Shown here piece by piece: positions 8,377 through 17,816 of a stretch of 64,000 bases of DNA. Positions within the stretch are counted from its first letter, which is position 1. Every line of letters starts with the position of its first letter. The DNA lies in the NCBI GenBank assembly GCA_002280555.1, contig NCEE01000012.1, positions 33,849 through 97,848 of the forward strand, given 5' to 3'. The position numbers and the translations under genes are program-made. The stretch is from Sphingomonas sp. 32-62-10. GTDB taxonomy: Bacteria > Pseudomonadota > Alphaproteobacteria > Sphingomonadales > Sphingomonadaceae. The notes under the pieces were generated by a model that searched no databases, was not told the DNA's origin, and saw nothing but the letters and a program-made list of their open reading frames with translations.

Positions 8377-9801
8377 TCAAGCCGGTTCGCCGACGATGGT
8401 CTTTACTTCCATGAAATCGACCAGGCCGAACTTACCGTTTTCGCGGCCATTGCCCGATTGCTTGTAGCCGCCGAACGGTGCCGCGCCATCGGGGCTCCAG
8501 CTGTTGATCGTCACCAGACCTGCGCGCAGCCGCGGTGCGACTTTTGCCGCCGCCGCCGGATCGCCGGAGATCGTCGCGGACAGGCCATAGGGCGTATCAT
8601 TGGCGATCCGGATGCCGTCTTCCAGCGTGTCATAGCTGGTGATCGTCGCGACGGGACCGAAGGTTTCCTCCTGCGCGATCTTCATGTCGGGGGTGACATC
8701 AGCGAACAAAGTGGGGCGGATGTAATAGCCCGAATTGCGGCCATCGGGACGGCCGACGCCGCCGGTCACCAAGGTCGCGCCTTCGTCGATGGCCGACTGG
8801 ATCAGGCCCTGAATCTTCTCGAACTGCGCCTTGTTGACGACCGGGCCGATATGCGCGCCCATTTCCGCCGGATCGCCGACCACCACCGATTCCATGATCG
8901 TCTTGGCGATCGCGGTCGCGTCGCCGACCTGGCTCTTGTGCACGAGCAGCCGTGTAGGGGCGATGCAGCTTTGCCCCGAATTGGCGATCACGCCCATCAA
9001 GGTCGGCGGCAGCACCGCGCCGAGATCAGCGCCTTCGAGGACGAGGTTCGGGGCCTTGCCGCCCAGTTCCTGATGCACGCGCTTGACGGTGGCGGCAGCA
9101 GCCTGCGCCACGGCAATCCCCGCGCGGGTGGAGCCAGTGAAGCTCACCATATCGACATCGCGGTGGCTCGACAGCGCCGATCCGACACCGGGGCCATCGC
9201 CATTGACGAGGTTGAACACGCCCGCCGGGACGCCCGCCTTGTCGAGGATTTCGGCGAGGATCACCGCACAGCTCGGCGCTTCCTCGGACGGCTTCAGGAT
9301 GATCGTGTCACCAGCGGCGAGCGCGGGCGCGACCTTGGCGGTGATCTGGTTGAGCGGCCAGTTCCACGGCGTGATCATCGCGACGACGCCCAGTGGCTCA
9401 TGCACCACGCGTGCCCGGCCGAGCCGTTCCTCGAACGGAAATTCGTTCAGCGCCTTAAGCGTCGAGATGAAATGGCCGAGCCCGGCGGGCACCTGCGCGG
9501 CGCTGGCAAAGCCGATCGGTGCGCCCATTTCCTCGCTCACCGCCTTGGCGAGATCGGGCATGCGCGCCTTATATTCCTCGATAATGCGACCCAGCAGGGC
9601 GGCGCGATCGGCAATGCTCGACTGCGACCAGCTGTCAAACGCGGTGCGCGCGGCGGCGACCGCCTTGTCGACATCGGCCTGCGACCCCAGCGTGATTTCG
9701 GTGCACGGTGCTTCGGTTGCGGGGTTGATGACATGATGCACCGTCCCGCCTTCGCTCTCGACCCAGGCACCGTTGATATACTGCTTCAGATAGCTGTTCA
9801 T
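8377..9801 (-). CDS. NAD(P)-dependent aldehyde dehydrogenase family protein
   Basis: 474 aa, full length for the ALDH superfamily. Cofactor-binding motifs are TPWNWPLNQ (near residue 146) and SFTGSTRAGIAV. The catalytic glutamate lies in HQELGGKAPNLV and the nucleophilic cysteine in NSGQSCIAPTRLL. The C-terminal EETFGPV and PFGGYKQSGNGRENG motifs are also intact. It oxidises an aldehyde to the acid; the substrate is unknown. The ATG at 9801 is preceded by GGAGAG at good spacing. The upstream region is a repeat-rich, gene-free stretch. The ATP-grasp gene follows after 7 nt, so both are probably transcribed together. Confidence 0.92.
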   Translation of the reverse strand: MNSYLKQYINGAWVESEGGTVHHVINPATEAPCTEITLGSQADVDKAVAAARTAFDSWSQSSIADRAALLGRIIEEYKARMPDLAKAVSEEMGAPIGFASAAQVPAGLGHFISTLKALNEFPFEERLGRARVVHEPLGVVAMITPWNWPLNQITAKVAPALAAGDTIILKPSEEAPSCAVILAEILDKAGVPAGVFNLVNGDGPGVGSALSSHRDVDMVSFTGSTRAGIAVAQAAAATVKRVHQELGGKAPNLVLEGADLGAVLPPTLMGVIANSGQSCIAPTRLLVHKSQVGDATAIAKTIMESVVVGDPAEMGAHIGPVVNKAQFEKIQGLIQSAIDEGATLVTGGVGRPDGRNSGYYIRPTLFADVTPDMKIAQEETFGPVATITSYDTLEDGIRIANDTPYGLSATISGDPAAAAKVAPRLRAGLVTINSWSPDGAAPFGGYKQSGNGRENGKFGLVDFMEVKTIVGEPA

Positions 9802-9930
9802 GGCTTGCTCTCCATCATTGGCCGCCCGGCATTCGAGGCTGGGATATGGCGATGAGCGATGCCAGCGAGGGCCAAGGGTTGCAAGGTGAAACGGACAGGG
9901 CGGGTGTGATGCGGGGTGAAGTTGCGGGGT

Positions 9931-9983
9931 AAAGTTGCGGAAGTTGCGGGTCTCGCAAGGTTTGCGACAGGGGGCGCAAAACC
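9931..9983. repeat. dispersed AAAGTTGCGG repeat, copy 1
   Basis: AAAGTTGCGGAAGTTGCGGG begins at 9931. The 25 nt at 9931-9955 are identical to 45106-45130, and a close variant is at 42803-42827. Downstream, copies 1 and 3 also share a hairpin of the form TTTGCG...CGCAAA (here 9961-9980). An extra GAAGTTGCGGGG unit sits just upstream at 9918. Copies 2 and 3 lie in the 5' region of the Y-family polymerase gene and its truncated copy; this copy lies upstream of aldehyde dehydrogenase with no polymerase sequence next to it. Confidence 0.75.
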
Positions 9984-10229
9984 TGCGTGACGGCGCCGAA
10001 AGTGATGAAAGAGATGACCAACTGTTTTTCTCGGACGAGCCAGAAGATGCAGGGCGACGGGGATGGTCGTGGAATGTGGGGCGCGCATCAGCATGAGAAT
10101 GTTTTAGTACAAAACAAGAACGAAATCAATGCTCGTCCGGTATTTGGAACAGCTTTCCGGCGCTTGCGAGATCGAAGGTCGACCGCTTCGAGTTTGGTGG
10201 TGCCGAAATTGCCTTCACCCAATTACTGT

Positions 10230-10316
10230 CACCTTGAACTTGGTTCAGGGTCCATCGCACGGCACATCCGATCGTCAATTGGGCACGGTGGATGCTGAAA
10301 CAAGTTCAGCATGACG
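10230..10316. repeat. REP-like intergenic palindrome
   Basis: An imperfect inverted repeat. The left arm contains TTGAACTTGGTTCAGGGTCC (about 10234-10253) and the right arm GCTGAAACAAGTTCAGCATG (about 10294-10313), giving about 28-nt arms with seven mismatches. Each arm is itself a small hairpin around GAACTTG.TTCA. It lies 100 bp beyond the 3' end of the S41 peptidase gene. This is the CTGAAACAAGTTCAG type I recall as frequent in sphingomonad intergenic DNA. Confidence 0.7.
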
Positions 10317-10417
10317 GTGATGGGATGAATGCGGCTTCGACCTTCCTCGGATCAATTCTGTCATCGTCCAGATTGAATTCGCCGGGGACGCGGCCCTTTT
10401 GCGATGGCGCGACCAAT

Positions 10418-11881
10418 CTACCCCCGACCGATCCACTCAATCGCCCTCGCCAGTACCGGATCGCGACCCGCTGCGATGTCGGCTGGCCGGGCAGCCACCC
10501 GCACGTCAGGGTCCAGTCCGGCATCGGGTTGTGGTTCGTTCGCAAAATAGCCGACCAGCGGCAGATCGAACTCAAGGCCGGTGGCGGGCAGGCGCACGAA
10601 GAAGAAGGCGCCGCCGTTGATGCCGCGCCGGTTGCCGCCGGTGGTCACACCGAACAGCCGCACTTTGCCGCTTGCGCGCGCCATTGTCGCGAACTGGAAA
10701 GTGGCCGAGCTGTTGGTCGGGCCGATCAGTGTGGCGACGGGCAGGGTGAGGCGGGGTGCCACCGGCGCAATTGTCAGAATGGCATCGCCGCCCGGGCGTT
10801 CGATGAAACCGTCTCCAAGCGGCTTGCCGCCCACGCCCATCGTTCGAAAACTGTTATCCCATGTGTCGAGATAACGATCGATCGATGGCGGCGTGCGTTC
10901 GAACCGCAGTTTCTGGATATAGCCCGGCGGGCTGAGCGGGGCATCGATCAGCCGCGCGAGGATCGGATCGCCGCAATCCTCGCCGCCTTCATTCTCGCGC
11001 AGATCGATGATCAGCCCGCGCGCACCGGCAAGCGACGCCAGCCGATCATCCAGCCAGCCGCGCCAATTCCATTTGCTGTTGTACAGCGCCCAACCGGGCA
11101 TGGTGAGCACGGCGACACCGTCAGGTCGCATCGTCCAGTCCCACACCGCACCGTCACCCTCCGGCTGCGGCGGCAATTTGGCCTGACGGGCGGCAAGGCT
11201 GATCGGGGCCATGCTGATCGACGCATCGCGACCGTCTGGCGTACGGATCAGCAAGCGGTGCACGCCGCCCGATGGGGCGCCGTATATCAGGCCGTGAAAC
11301 ACATCGAACGTCTCGATCGAGTCATTGCCCGAAACGCCAAGCAGCGCGGTTCGTTTGGCATCATTATGCCCATCGGCGCGGACATAGCCGATCAGGCGCT
11401 GCAGCATCGCGCGCGCCGGCACGCCGTTGATCGCGCGGACTTCGGTGCCGGGCTGTAATGTCGCTGTGTCGCGCTGATCGGCGAGCACGATCATCTTTCC
11501 GTCGATCCAGCGAAAGGTGAAGGGCAGGCGGGTGGGGCGATCGAACAGATCGGCTTTTACCGCCTTTTTCTGGTTGAAAAAATTGGGGTAGCTGTGCCCG
11601 CAGCGGATCGTCGCGAGGAACCGGGCAAGCGCGAGATAGCGCGTATCGAGCGCGGACGCCGCCAGCCAATCGCGCTGGAGCAGATCGATCCGCGCGCTGA
11701 TTTGGGCGGGCGTCGAATAGCGGTGCAGGCCGGGATGCAGCGATAGCGCCTCTCGCAGGATCGCGATGTCGCCTTTCAGATCGGCAGGGGTGGGGGCATC
11801 GGCTGCGCGTGCGGCAAACGGCATCGTGATTGGGGTGAGGGCGGCGGTGCCCAATGCGGACAGGGTCTGGCGGCGGTTCAT
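10418..11881 (-). CDS. exported S41-family (C-terminal-processing/tricorn-type) peptidase
   Basis: 487 aa from the ATG at 11881. This start is chosen because it yields a clean Tat-type signal peptide (NRRQTLSALG, then a hydrophobic stretch to FAARAADA); the frame stays open upstream to 11932 without adding a domain. An internal PDZ-like segment (LQPGTEVRAINGVPARAML) precedes the TSPc domain with GLIIDLRENEGGEDCG, the likely nucleophile region GPTNSSATFQFA, and GVTTGGNRRGINGG. The classic Ser-Lys dyad is not obvious, as in some S41 relatives. It is probably periplasmic, with unknown substrate. An AraC-type membrane regulator gene lies 59 bp upstream on the same strand. Confidence 0.85.
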   Translation of the reverse strand: MNRRQTLSALGTAALTPITMPFAARAADAPTPADLKGDIAILREALSLHPGLHRYSTPAQISARIDLLQRDWLAASALDTRYLALARFLATIRCGHSYPNFFNQKKAVKADLFDRPTRLPFTFRWIDGKMIVLADQRDTATLQPGTEVRAINGVPARAMLQRLIGYVRADGHNDAKRTALLGVSGNDSIETFDVFHGLIYGAPSGGVHRLLIRTPDGRDASISMAPISLAARQAKLPPQPEGDGAVWDWTMRPDGVAVLTMPGWALYNSKWNWRGWLDDRLASLAGARGLIIDLRENEGGEDCGDPILARLIDAPLSPPGYIQKLRFERTPPSIDRYLDTWDNSFRTMGVGGKPLGDGFIERPGGDAILTIAPVAPRLTLPVATLIGPTNSSATFQFATMARASGKVRLFGVTTGGNRRGINGGAFFFVRLPATGLEFDLPLVGYFANEPQPDAGLDPDVRVAARPADIAAGRDPVLARAIEWIGRG

Positions 11882-11940
11882 GGCGCAATGCCTGACTGAT
11901 TTGCGCGGGGCATACGCCTCATTTTCGCGCAACGCTGCGA

Positions 11941-13053
11941 TTATTCGGCTTTTGAGCCGTGGGCGCGGCGATAGCTTGACGGTGCCATGCCATAGGCGGC
12001 CTGGAAGGCCCGGTTGAAGCTGGCCTTAGAACTGAACCCCGCATCAAGCGCGAGATCGAGCAAGTCGGCGGTGCTACCGGCGGCGATTGCTTCAGCCACC
12101 GCATCGCAACGAAGCCGGTTGATGAAGGTCGAAAAGTTCACACCGAGCCCCTCGTTCAATGCGCGAGACAAATGGCCGGTGTTGGTGCCCAGTCGTCGCG
12201 CCAGTGTCGCAAGCGACAAATCGGGATCGCGCGACCAGTGCTCGGCGCGGACCTGCGCTGCCCAGGCCTCGCCAAGCGCACGCCAGTCGCGCGGTGGCGG
12301 GGTGGGATCAGCCGGGATCGCCAGCGACTCGATGGTCGGGAAGGGTAGCGCCGCATGCCGCCACCCCTCGATCGCGATGAAGAGCGCGAAGATGGCAATC
12401 GCCACATAGAGCCCCATCAAGCCGGTATAGCCCAGCGGCGACAGTGCATCCCACACCGCATACACCGTCCACACCGCGAGCAATGCGGCACCGGCGGCGA
12501 TCGCCCGGCTGATCCAGGTAGCAGCGAAGCGATGATCATCACTGCGCTGCGTCGCGAGCAGGCCGCGATACCGGTGCAAAAGCGCTAGTGCCCCGCGGCC
12601 ATAAAACAGCATGCCCGCAATCGCAGCAATGCCGGTGACAATATCATAGGGCGTTGTGATGATCGCCGACCAGGCATTCTTGGCGGGCATCGGCAGCAAA
12701 AAACTGCCGGTCAGAAAGGCGAATTGCAGCGTCGGTGGGGCGAGGTGACGCCAGGCGGGCACGGGCCAAGTGCCGGTCACCAGCGTGTGAACATAGAAAT
12801 AGAAGAGTGGTGCCACACCGAGCGTGATCTGAAATGGCGCGAAACTCAGCCAGCGCCATTTGTCGTAAAAGCCCGCAAAGCCGATCATCCAGGGCGTCAC
12901 GATACCCACGAGCACGAGCAGCAACAGCGCGAGCGTTTGGTTGGCGGTGCGATTGGCCATGGTTCGCGCCAAGGCCGCCGCCACTATCAACAGCTGCACC
13001 TCAGCGACCACCAGCATGGCTGTTCGCCAGCCAAAAGTAAGATCATCGAGCAT
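11941..13053 (-). CDS. AraC-family regulator with N-terminal membrane domain
   Basis: 370 aa. Residues 1 to about 245 contain seven hydrophobic segments (for example LVVAEVQLLIVAAALA, LALLLLVLVGIVTPWMIGF and LMGLYVAIAIFALFIAI), predicting a polytopic sensor. The last 100 residues are an AraC/XylS double helix-turn-helix: LSLATLARRLGTNTGHLSRALNEGLG and a second motif LLDLALDAGFSSKASFNRAFQAAYGMAPSSYRR. This architecture couples a membrane input to a DNA-binding tail. It sits 59 bp upstream of the S41 peptidase in the same direction, so it may be co-transcribed with and control it (inference). The signal sensed is unknown. A terminator shared with glnA lies just upstream. Confidence 0.85.
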   Translation of the reverse strand: MLDDLTFGWRTAMLVVAEVQLLIVAAALARTMANRTANQTLALLLLVLVGIVTPWMIGFAGFYDKWRWLSFAPFQITLGVAPLFYFYVHTLVTGTWPVPAWRHLAPPTLQFAFLTGSFLLPMPAKNAWSAIITTPYDIVTGIAAIAGMLFYGRGALALLHRYRGLLATQRSDDHRFAATWISRAIAAGAALLAVWTVYAVWDALSPLGYTGLMGLYVAIAIFALFIAIEGWRHAALPFPTIESLAIPADPTPPPRDWRALGEAWAAQVRAEHWSRDPDLSLATLARRLGTNTGHLSRALNEGLGVNFSTFINRLRCDAVAEAIAAGSTADLLDLALDAGFSSKASFNRAFQAAYGMAPSSYRRAHGSKAE

Positions 13054-13108
13054 GATCGCTGCTGTGCCGGGGATCGTGGCGGGATGGCAAGACGGATCAC
13101 GCCGGATG

Positions 13109-13150
13109 AAAAAAGGGGGCGCCCGACCGATACCGGACGCCCCCTTTTTC
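13109..13150 (-). terminator. glnA rho-independent terminator (possibly bidirectional)
   Basis: GGGGGCG (13115-13121) pairs with CGCCCCC (13138-13144) around a 16-nt loop. An A-run on the left and a T-run on the right extend the stem. On the minus strand it lies 17 nt beyond the glnA stop and ends in a T-run, as expected of an intrinsic terminator. Confidence 0.85.
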
Positions 13151-13166
13151 TGTCCCGATGTCAGCC

Positions 13167-14579
13167 TTATGAGCTGTAGTACATGTCGAATTCGACCGGG
13201 CTCGGCGTCATTTCCCAGCGGGCGACATCGTTCATTTTCAGCTCGATATAGCTTTCGATCTGGTCCTTGCTGAACACATCGCCCTTCAGCAGATAATCAT
13301 GATCGGCGGCCAGGCTTTCGAGGGCTTCACGCAGCGAACCGCAGACGGTGGGCACTTCAGCGAGTTCGGCGGGTGGCAGGTCATAGAGGTTCTTGTCCAT
13401 CGCCTCACCCGGGTGGATGCGGTTCTGGATGCCGTCGATGCCGGCCATGAACAACGCGGCATAAGCGAGATACGGGTTCGCCATTGCATCGGGGAAGCGC
13501 ACTTCGACGCGCTTTGCCTTGGGGCCCGTGCCATATGGAATGCGGCATGAGGCCGAGCGGTTGCGCGCCGAGTAAGCGAGCAGCACGGGCGCTTCGTAGC
13601 CGGGCACCAGTCGCTTGTAGCTGTTGGTGGTCGGGTTGGTGAAGGCGTTGACGGACTTGGCGTGCTTGATGATGCCGCCGATGAAGAACAGGCACATTTC
13701 CGACAGCCCGGCATAACCATTGCCGGCAAACAACGGTGTGCCCTTGTCCCAGATCGACAAATGGGTGTGCATGCCTGAACCGTTATCTTCCTTGATCGGC
13801 TTGGGCATAAACGTTGCCGTCTTGCCGTACGCATGCGCGACCTGGTGGACGACGTACTTATAGATCTGCATCCGGTCTGCCGTGGTCGTCAGCGTGCCGA
13901 AGGTGAGGCCGAGCTCATGCTGCGCGGCAGCGACTTCATGGTGATGCTTGTCGCAAGGGAGCCCCATTTCGAGCATGGTCGAGACCATCTCGCCGCGAAT
14001 GTCCACGCAGCTGTCGACCGGCGCGACCGGGAAATAGCCGCCCTTGGCGCGCGGGCGATGGCCCAGATTGCCGCCTTCATATTCGCGGCCGGTGTTGGTC
14101 GGCAGCTCGATATCGTCGATCTTGTAATAGCTGGTCGAATAGCTGGTTTCGAAGCGGACATCGTCGAAGATGAAGAATTCGGCTTCGGGGCCGACATAGA
14201 CGGTGTCGCCGATGCCGGTGGTCTTGAGATAGGCCTCGGCGCGCTTCGCCGTGCTGCGCGGATCGCGCGAATAAAGCTCGCCGGTCGATGGCTCGACGAT
14301 GTCGCAGAACAGGATCATCATCGGCGTTGCGCTGAACGGATCGACATAGACCGCGTCGAGATCGGGCTTCAGGATCATGTCGGATTCGTTGATCGCCTTC
14401 CAGCCCTCGATCGAGGAGCCGTCGAACATGAAACCGTCGGTCAGCTCATCCTCACCGACGACGCTGGAGACCATCGTCAGATGCTGCCATTTACCCTTGG
14501 GATCGGTGAAGCGCAGATCGACCCACTCGATCTCGTCGTCCTTGATCATCTTCAGGATTTTGCCGGCGTCGTTGGCCAT
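13167..14579 (-). CDS. glnA: type I glutamine synthetase
   Basis: 470 aa, standard GSI-beta length. It converts glutamate, ammonia and ATP to glutamine in a dodecameric cytosolic enzyme. Visible motifs are [14 protein letters not shown] (N-terminal substrate loop), [11 protein letters not shown] (metal-binding glutamates), [18 protein letters not shown] (ATP/glutamate site), [11 protein letters not shown], and NLYDLPPAE, which contains the tyrosine adenylylated by GlnE in this family. It is the second gene after glnB on the minus strand (95-bp gap), the usual alphaproteobacterial glnBA order. PII status probably feeds into its adenylylation (family knowledge). A strong terminator follows. Confidence 0.97.
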   Translation of the reverse strand: MANDAGKILKMIKDDEIEWVDLRFTDPKGKWQHLTMVSSVVGEDELTDGFMFDGSSIEGWKAINESDMILKPDLDAVYVDPFSATPMMILFCDIVEPSTGELYSRDPRSTAKRAEAYLKTTGIGDTVYVGPEAEFFIFDDVRFETSYSTSYYKIDDIELPTNTGREYEGGNLGHRPRAKGGYFPVAPVDSCVDIRGEMVSTMLEMGLPCDKHHHEVAAAQHELGLTFGTLTTTADRMQIYKYVVHQVAHAYGKTATFMPKPIKEDNGSGMHTHLSIWDKGTPLFAGNGYAGLSEMCLFFIGGIIKHAKSVNAFTNPTTNSYKRLVPGYEAPVLLAYSARNRSASCRIPYGTGPKAKRVEVRFPDAMANPYLAYAALFMAGIDGIQNRIHPGEAMDKNLYDLPPAELAEVPTVCGSLREALESLAADHDYLLKGDVFSKDQIESYIELKMNDVARWEMTPSPVEFDMYYSS

Positions 14580-14674
14580 TGGATTGGTCCCCTATTCAAG
14601 AGTGATGGTGTTCCGGCGAACCGGAGAATCATGTTGCGTCGCGGTGCATAGTTTTCACACAATGCTGCGCTGCG

Positions 14675-15683
<1,009 letters not shown>

Positions 15684-15701
15684 GCCGGCGCTCCCAACCC
15701 T

Positions 15702-15722
15702 GAGTATATCGATATTCTACTC
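15702..15722. promoter_or_regulatory. candidate operator between divergent regulator and serine hydrolase
   Basis: The AT-rich stretch at 15702-15722 starts GAGTA and ends TACTC, forming an inverted repeat around TATCGATAT. It lies 19 bp upstream of the winged-helix gene and 75 bp upstream of the hydrolase start. Position and symmetry fit an ArsR-type operator; this is inference from layout. Confidence 0.35.
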
Positions 15723-15796
15723 AAATAGAACTCCTTTCAATTACACTAGACCTGGCCGCAGCTGTGTCGCAACTGAAGTGCAAGGGAGATGTGGCG

Positions 15797-16919
15797 ATGC
15801 GGCATATGGTGTGGGGGGTGGCAGCGGCCGCGTTGACGGCAATTCCAAGTGCAGGGATGGCTGCGGACAAGAACTCACCGGTCGGTCGGTGCGTTGCCGC
15901 CCGCGTGGCTGCGATGCCGGGCTTCTCCGGAGTCGTGCTTGCGCGGCGCGGCAGCGATGTCGGGCATCTGGCGCTTGGCACTGCCGACGGCACCGGGCGC
16001 GCGATTGCCGTCGATACGCGCTTCAATCTCGGCTCGGCGAACAAGATGTTTACCGCCGTCGCGGTCGCGCAGCTTGTCGAAGCGGGCAAGGTCCGACTCG
16101 ACGACCCAATCGGTCGCTATGTCGATGGCCTGACCCGTGAAGCGTCGGCGGTGACGGTTCGCCAGCTCCTGACCCACAGCGGCGGGCTTGGCAGCTTCTT
16201 TTCGCCCGATACGCTCGATGCACTGGCGCGTGCGCGCAGCATCGCCGATCTGCTGCCGCTTGTGGCGAACGAGAAACCCGCCTTCACCCCCGGCACGCGA
16301 TTCCAATACTCGAACACCGGCTTCCTGCTGCGTTACCACGATGCCGGCCTTGCCGCCGCTGGGCGGGCCGGGCGCACCGGGGATGGTGATGATTCGACCA
16401 GGCGACGCCGGCGCGCCGATGCCGCCGCCCGGTGCGCCGGGGCTGATGATCATGCGGCCGGGGGAGGGTGGGGGTCCTGCGGCGCCGATGGCGCTGCCCC
16501 CCGGCCCGCCGCGCCCGGCGCAAGAATCGACCTTGCCGGGCACGCCCGCAGGCAGCGCCTACAGCACAGTGGGCGACCTGCGACGCTTCTTCGCCGCGCT
16601 CGCCGGAGGGAAGCTGTTGAGCAACCAAACCGTCGCGATGTTCGCCGCGCCGCAAATCGAGGCGCCCGCTCCCCCCGGCGGCCCGCGCGCGCATTATGGC
16701 TTCGGGTTCGGCTCCGGCAGCTTCGAGGGGCATCGCTGGTACGGCCACAATGGTGGCGCGCCGGGCGTCAATGTCGAGGCAACGATATTCCCGGACGACG
16801 ATGTCGAGATCGAAGTGTTGACCAATCGCGATCCACCAATCGCAACGCGATTGTTCGGCGATCTCCGGCGCTTGCTGCTCGATCCAGTGAAGCTTGCGGC
16901 CTGTGCGACCGGCAGTTGA
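15797..16919 (+). pseudogene. beta-lactamase-family serine hydrolase, frameshifted with internal loss
   Basis: Starts at ATG 15797 after AGGGAG, with a signal peptide (WGVAAAALTAIPSAGMAA). The first frame encodes the serine beta-lactamase fold up to FQYSNTGFLL, including SANKMF (catalytic SxxK) and YSN (YxN motif). Near 16328 the frame stops matching the family. A second frame (+1) resumes with a Pro/Gly-rich stretch and then PAGSAYSTVGDLRRFF, HNGGAPGVN (HxG-type motif) and the expected C-terminus to 16919. The segment normally following YSNTGFLL (the family's GA.IE..SG..Y..YV...F.PAGM region, about 45-65 residues) is absent. As written it cannot yield an intact enzyme. It is divergent from the winged-helix regulator. 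Confidence 0.75.
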
Positions 16920-16922
16920 CAC

Positions 16923-17753
16923 TCAGGCAGTGTAAGGCGGCTGGTGGAGGCTCTTGGGGCTGGTCGTGAAAATCTCGCAGCCGGTCTCGGTAATGCCGAT
17001 CGAATGTTCGAACTGTGCCGAGAGTGAGCGATCGCGCGTTACCGCCGTCCAACCATCGTCGAGCAGCTTCACATCGGCGCGGCCAATGTTGATCATCGGC
17101 TCGATCGTGAAGAACATGCCCGGCCGAAGCTCTGGCCCCGTGCCCGGGCGACCAACATGGACCACTTCGGGTGCGTCATGAAACAGCCGGCCCACACCGT
17201 GCCCGCAGAAGTCGCGCACCACGCCGTAGCGGTGGCGTTCGGCATGGGCCTGGATCGCATAGCCAACATCGCCCAGCGTATTGCCCGGCCGCGCTTTTTC
17301 GATGCCGAGCATCAGGCATTCATAGGTCACATCGACCAGCCGGCGCGCCTTGAGCGGGACATCGCCGACCAGATACATCCGGCTCGAATCGCCGTGCCAG
17401 CCGCCGAGCAATGGGGTGACGTCGATATTGACGATATCGCCATCCTTCAGCGTCTTTTCGCTCGGGATGCCGTGGCAGACGACGTGATTGATCGAGATGC
17501 AGCAGCTATGCGTATAGCCGCGATAGCCGATCGTTGCGGGCACGCCGCCGCCCGCGGTGATGAAATGGCGAACGAGATCGTCGAGCGCGCCAGTCGTTAC
17601 GCCCGGCACGACATGGGGGACGAGCATGTCGAGCGTTTCGGCGGCCAGGCGCCCGGCCCGGCGCATGCCTTCAAAGCCCGATGCATCATGGAGTTTGATT
17701 GCGCCCGTACGCGTCATCGGCGCTTCGGCGGTTACGGTTTCGTACACTGTCAT
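16923..17753 (-). CDS. map: type I methionine aminopeptidase
   Basis: 276 aa. It removes the initiator methionine from nascent proteins. The dinuclear-metal ligands are visible in order: NIDVTPLLGGWHGDSSRMY (two Asp), DFCGHGVGRLFHDAPEVVH (His), FTIEPMI (Glu) and AQFEHSIGI (Glu). HGIPSEKTLKDGDIVNID carries a conserved His. The start ATG at 17753 gives a slightly long N-terminus (MTVYETVTAEAPMTRTG); the second Met at residue 13 is an alternative. The stop is 3 nt from the end of the broken serine hydrolase on the other strand. The gene is divergent from the CinA-like gene, with 63 bp between starts. Confidence 0.95.
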   Translation of the reverse strand: MTVYETVTAEAPMTRTGAIKLHDASGFEGMRRAGRLAAETLDMLVPHVVPGVTTGALDDLVRHFITAGGGVPATIGYRGYTHSCCISINHVVCHGIPSEKTLKDGDIVNIDVTPLLGGWHGDSSRMYLVGDVPLKARRLVDVTYECLMLGIEKARPGNTLGDVGYAIQAHAERHRYGVVRDFCGHGVGRLFHDAPEVVHVGRPGTGPELRPGMFFTIEPMINIGRADVKLLDDGWTAVTRDRSLSAQFEHSIGITETGCEIFTTSPKSLHQPPYTA

Positions 17754-17816
17754 TTGTTGAACATAGCGATCTGTTGCGGGCTTTGCGAGGGGGGCAGGCT
17801 GGGCTATGCGACGGCG

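Larger units (their letters stand above)
9802..10417. other. gene-free region with repeats and a possible relic frame
   Basis: About 616 bp between aldehyde dehydrogenase and the S41 peptidase with no convincing gene. It holds the promoter of the dehydrogenase, one copy of the AAAGTTGCGG repeat with its hairpin (9931-9983), a degenerate LexA-like box at 10107-10121 (GTAC-N7-GAAC), and a REP-like palindrome (10230-10316). On the minus strand at about 10320-10400 one frame spells GRVPGEFNLDDDRIDPRKV, which looks more protein-like than chance and may be a gene relic. The frame at 9987-10298 (+) has no recognisable content and crosses these repeats. Confidence 0.5.

Noticed and set aside
8356..9855. 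499-codon plus-strand open frame
   Set aside because: It lies wholly antisense to an intact aldehyde dehydrogenase; its composition (His/Arg/Asp-rich) is that of a GC-rich shadow frame.
9987..10298. 103-codon plus-strand open frame in the gene-free region
   Set aside because: It crosses repeats, has no ribosome site and no recognisable composition.
10292..11458. 388-codon plus-strand open frame
   Set aside because: Antisense to the S41 peptidase; it starts inside a REP palindrome and has no family pattern.
17157..17816. N-terminal extension of the CinA-like frame
   Set aside because: This part is antisense to map and lacks homology; the MoCF domain starts right after ATG 17817.
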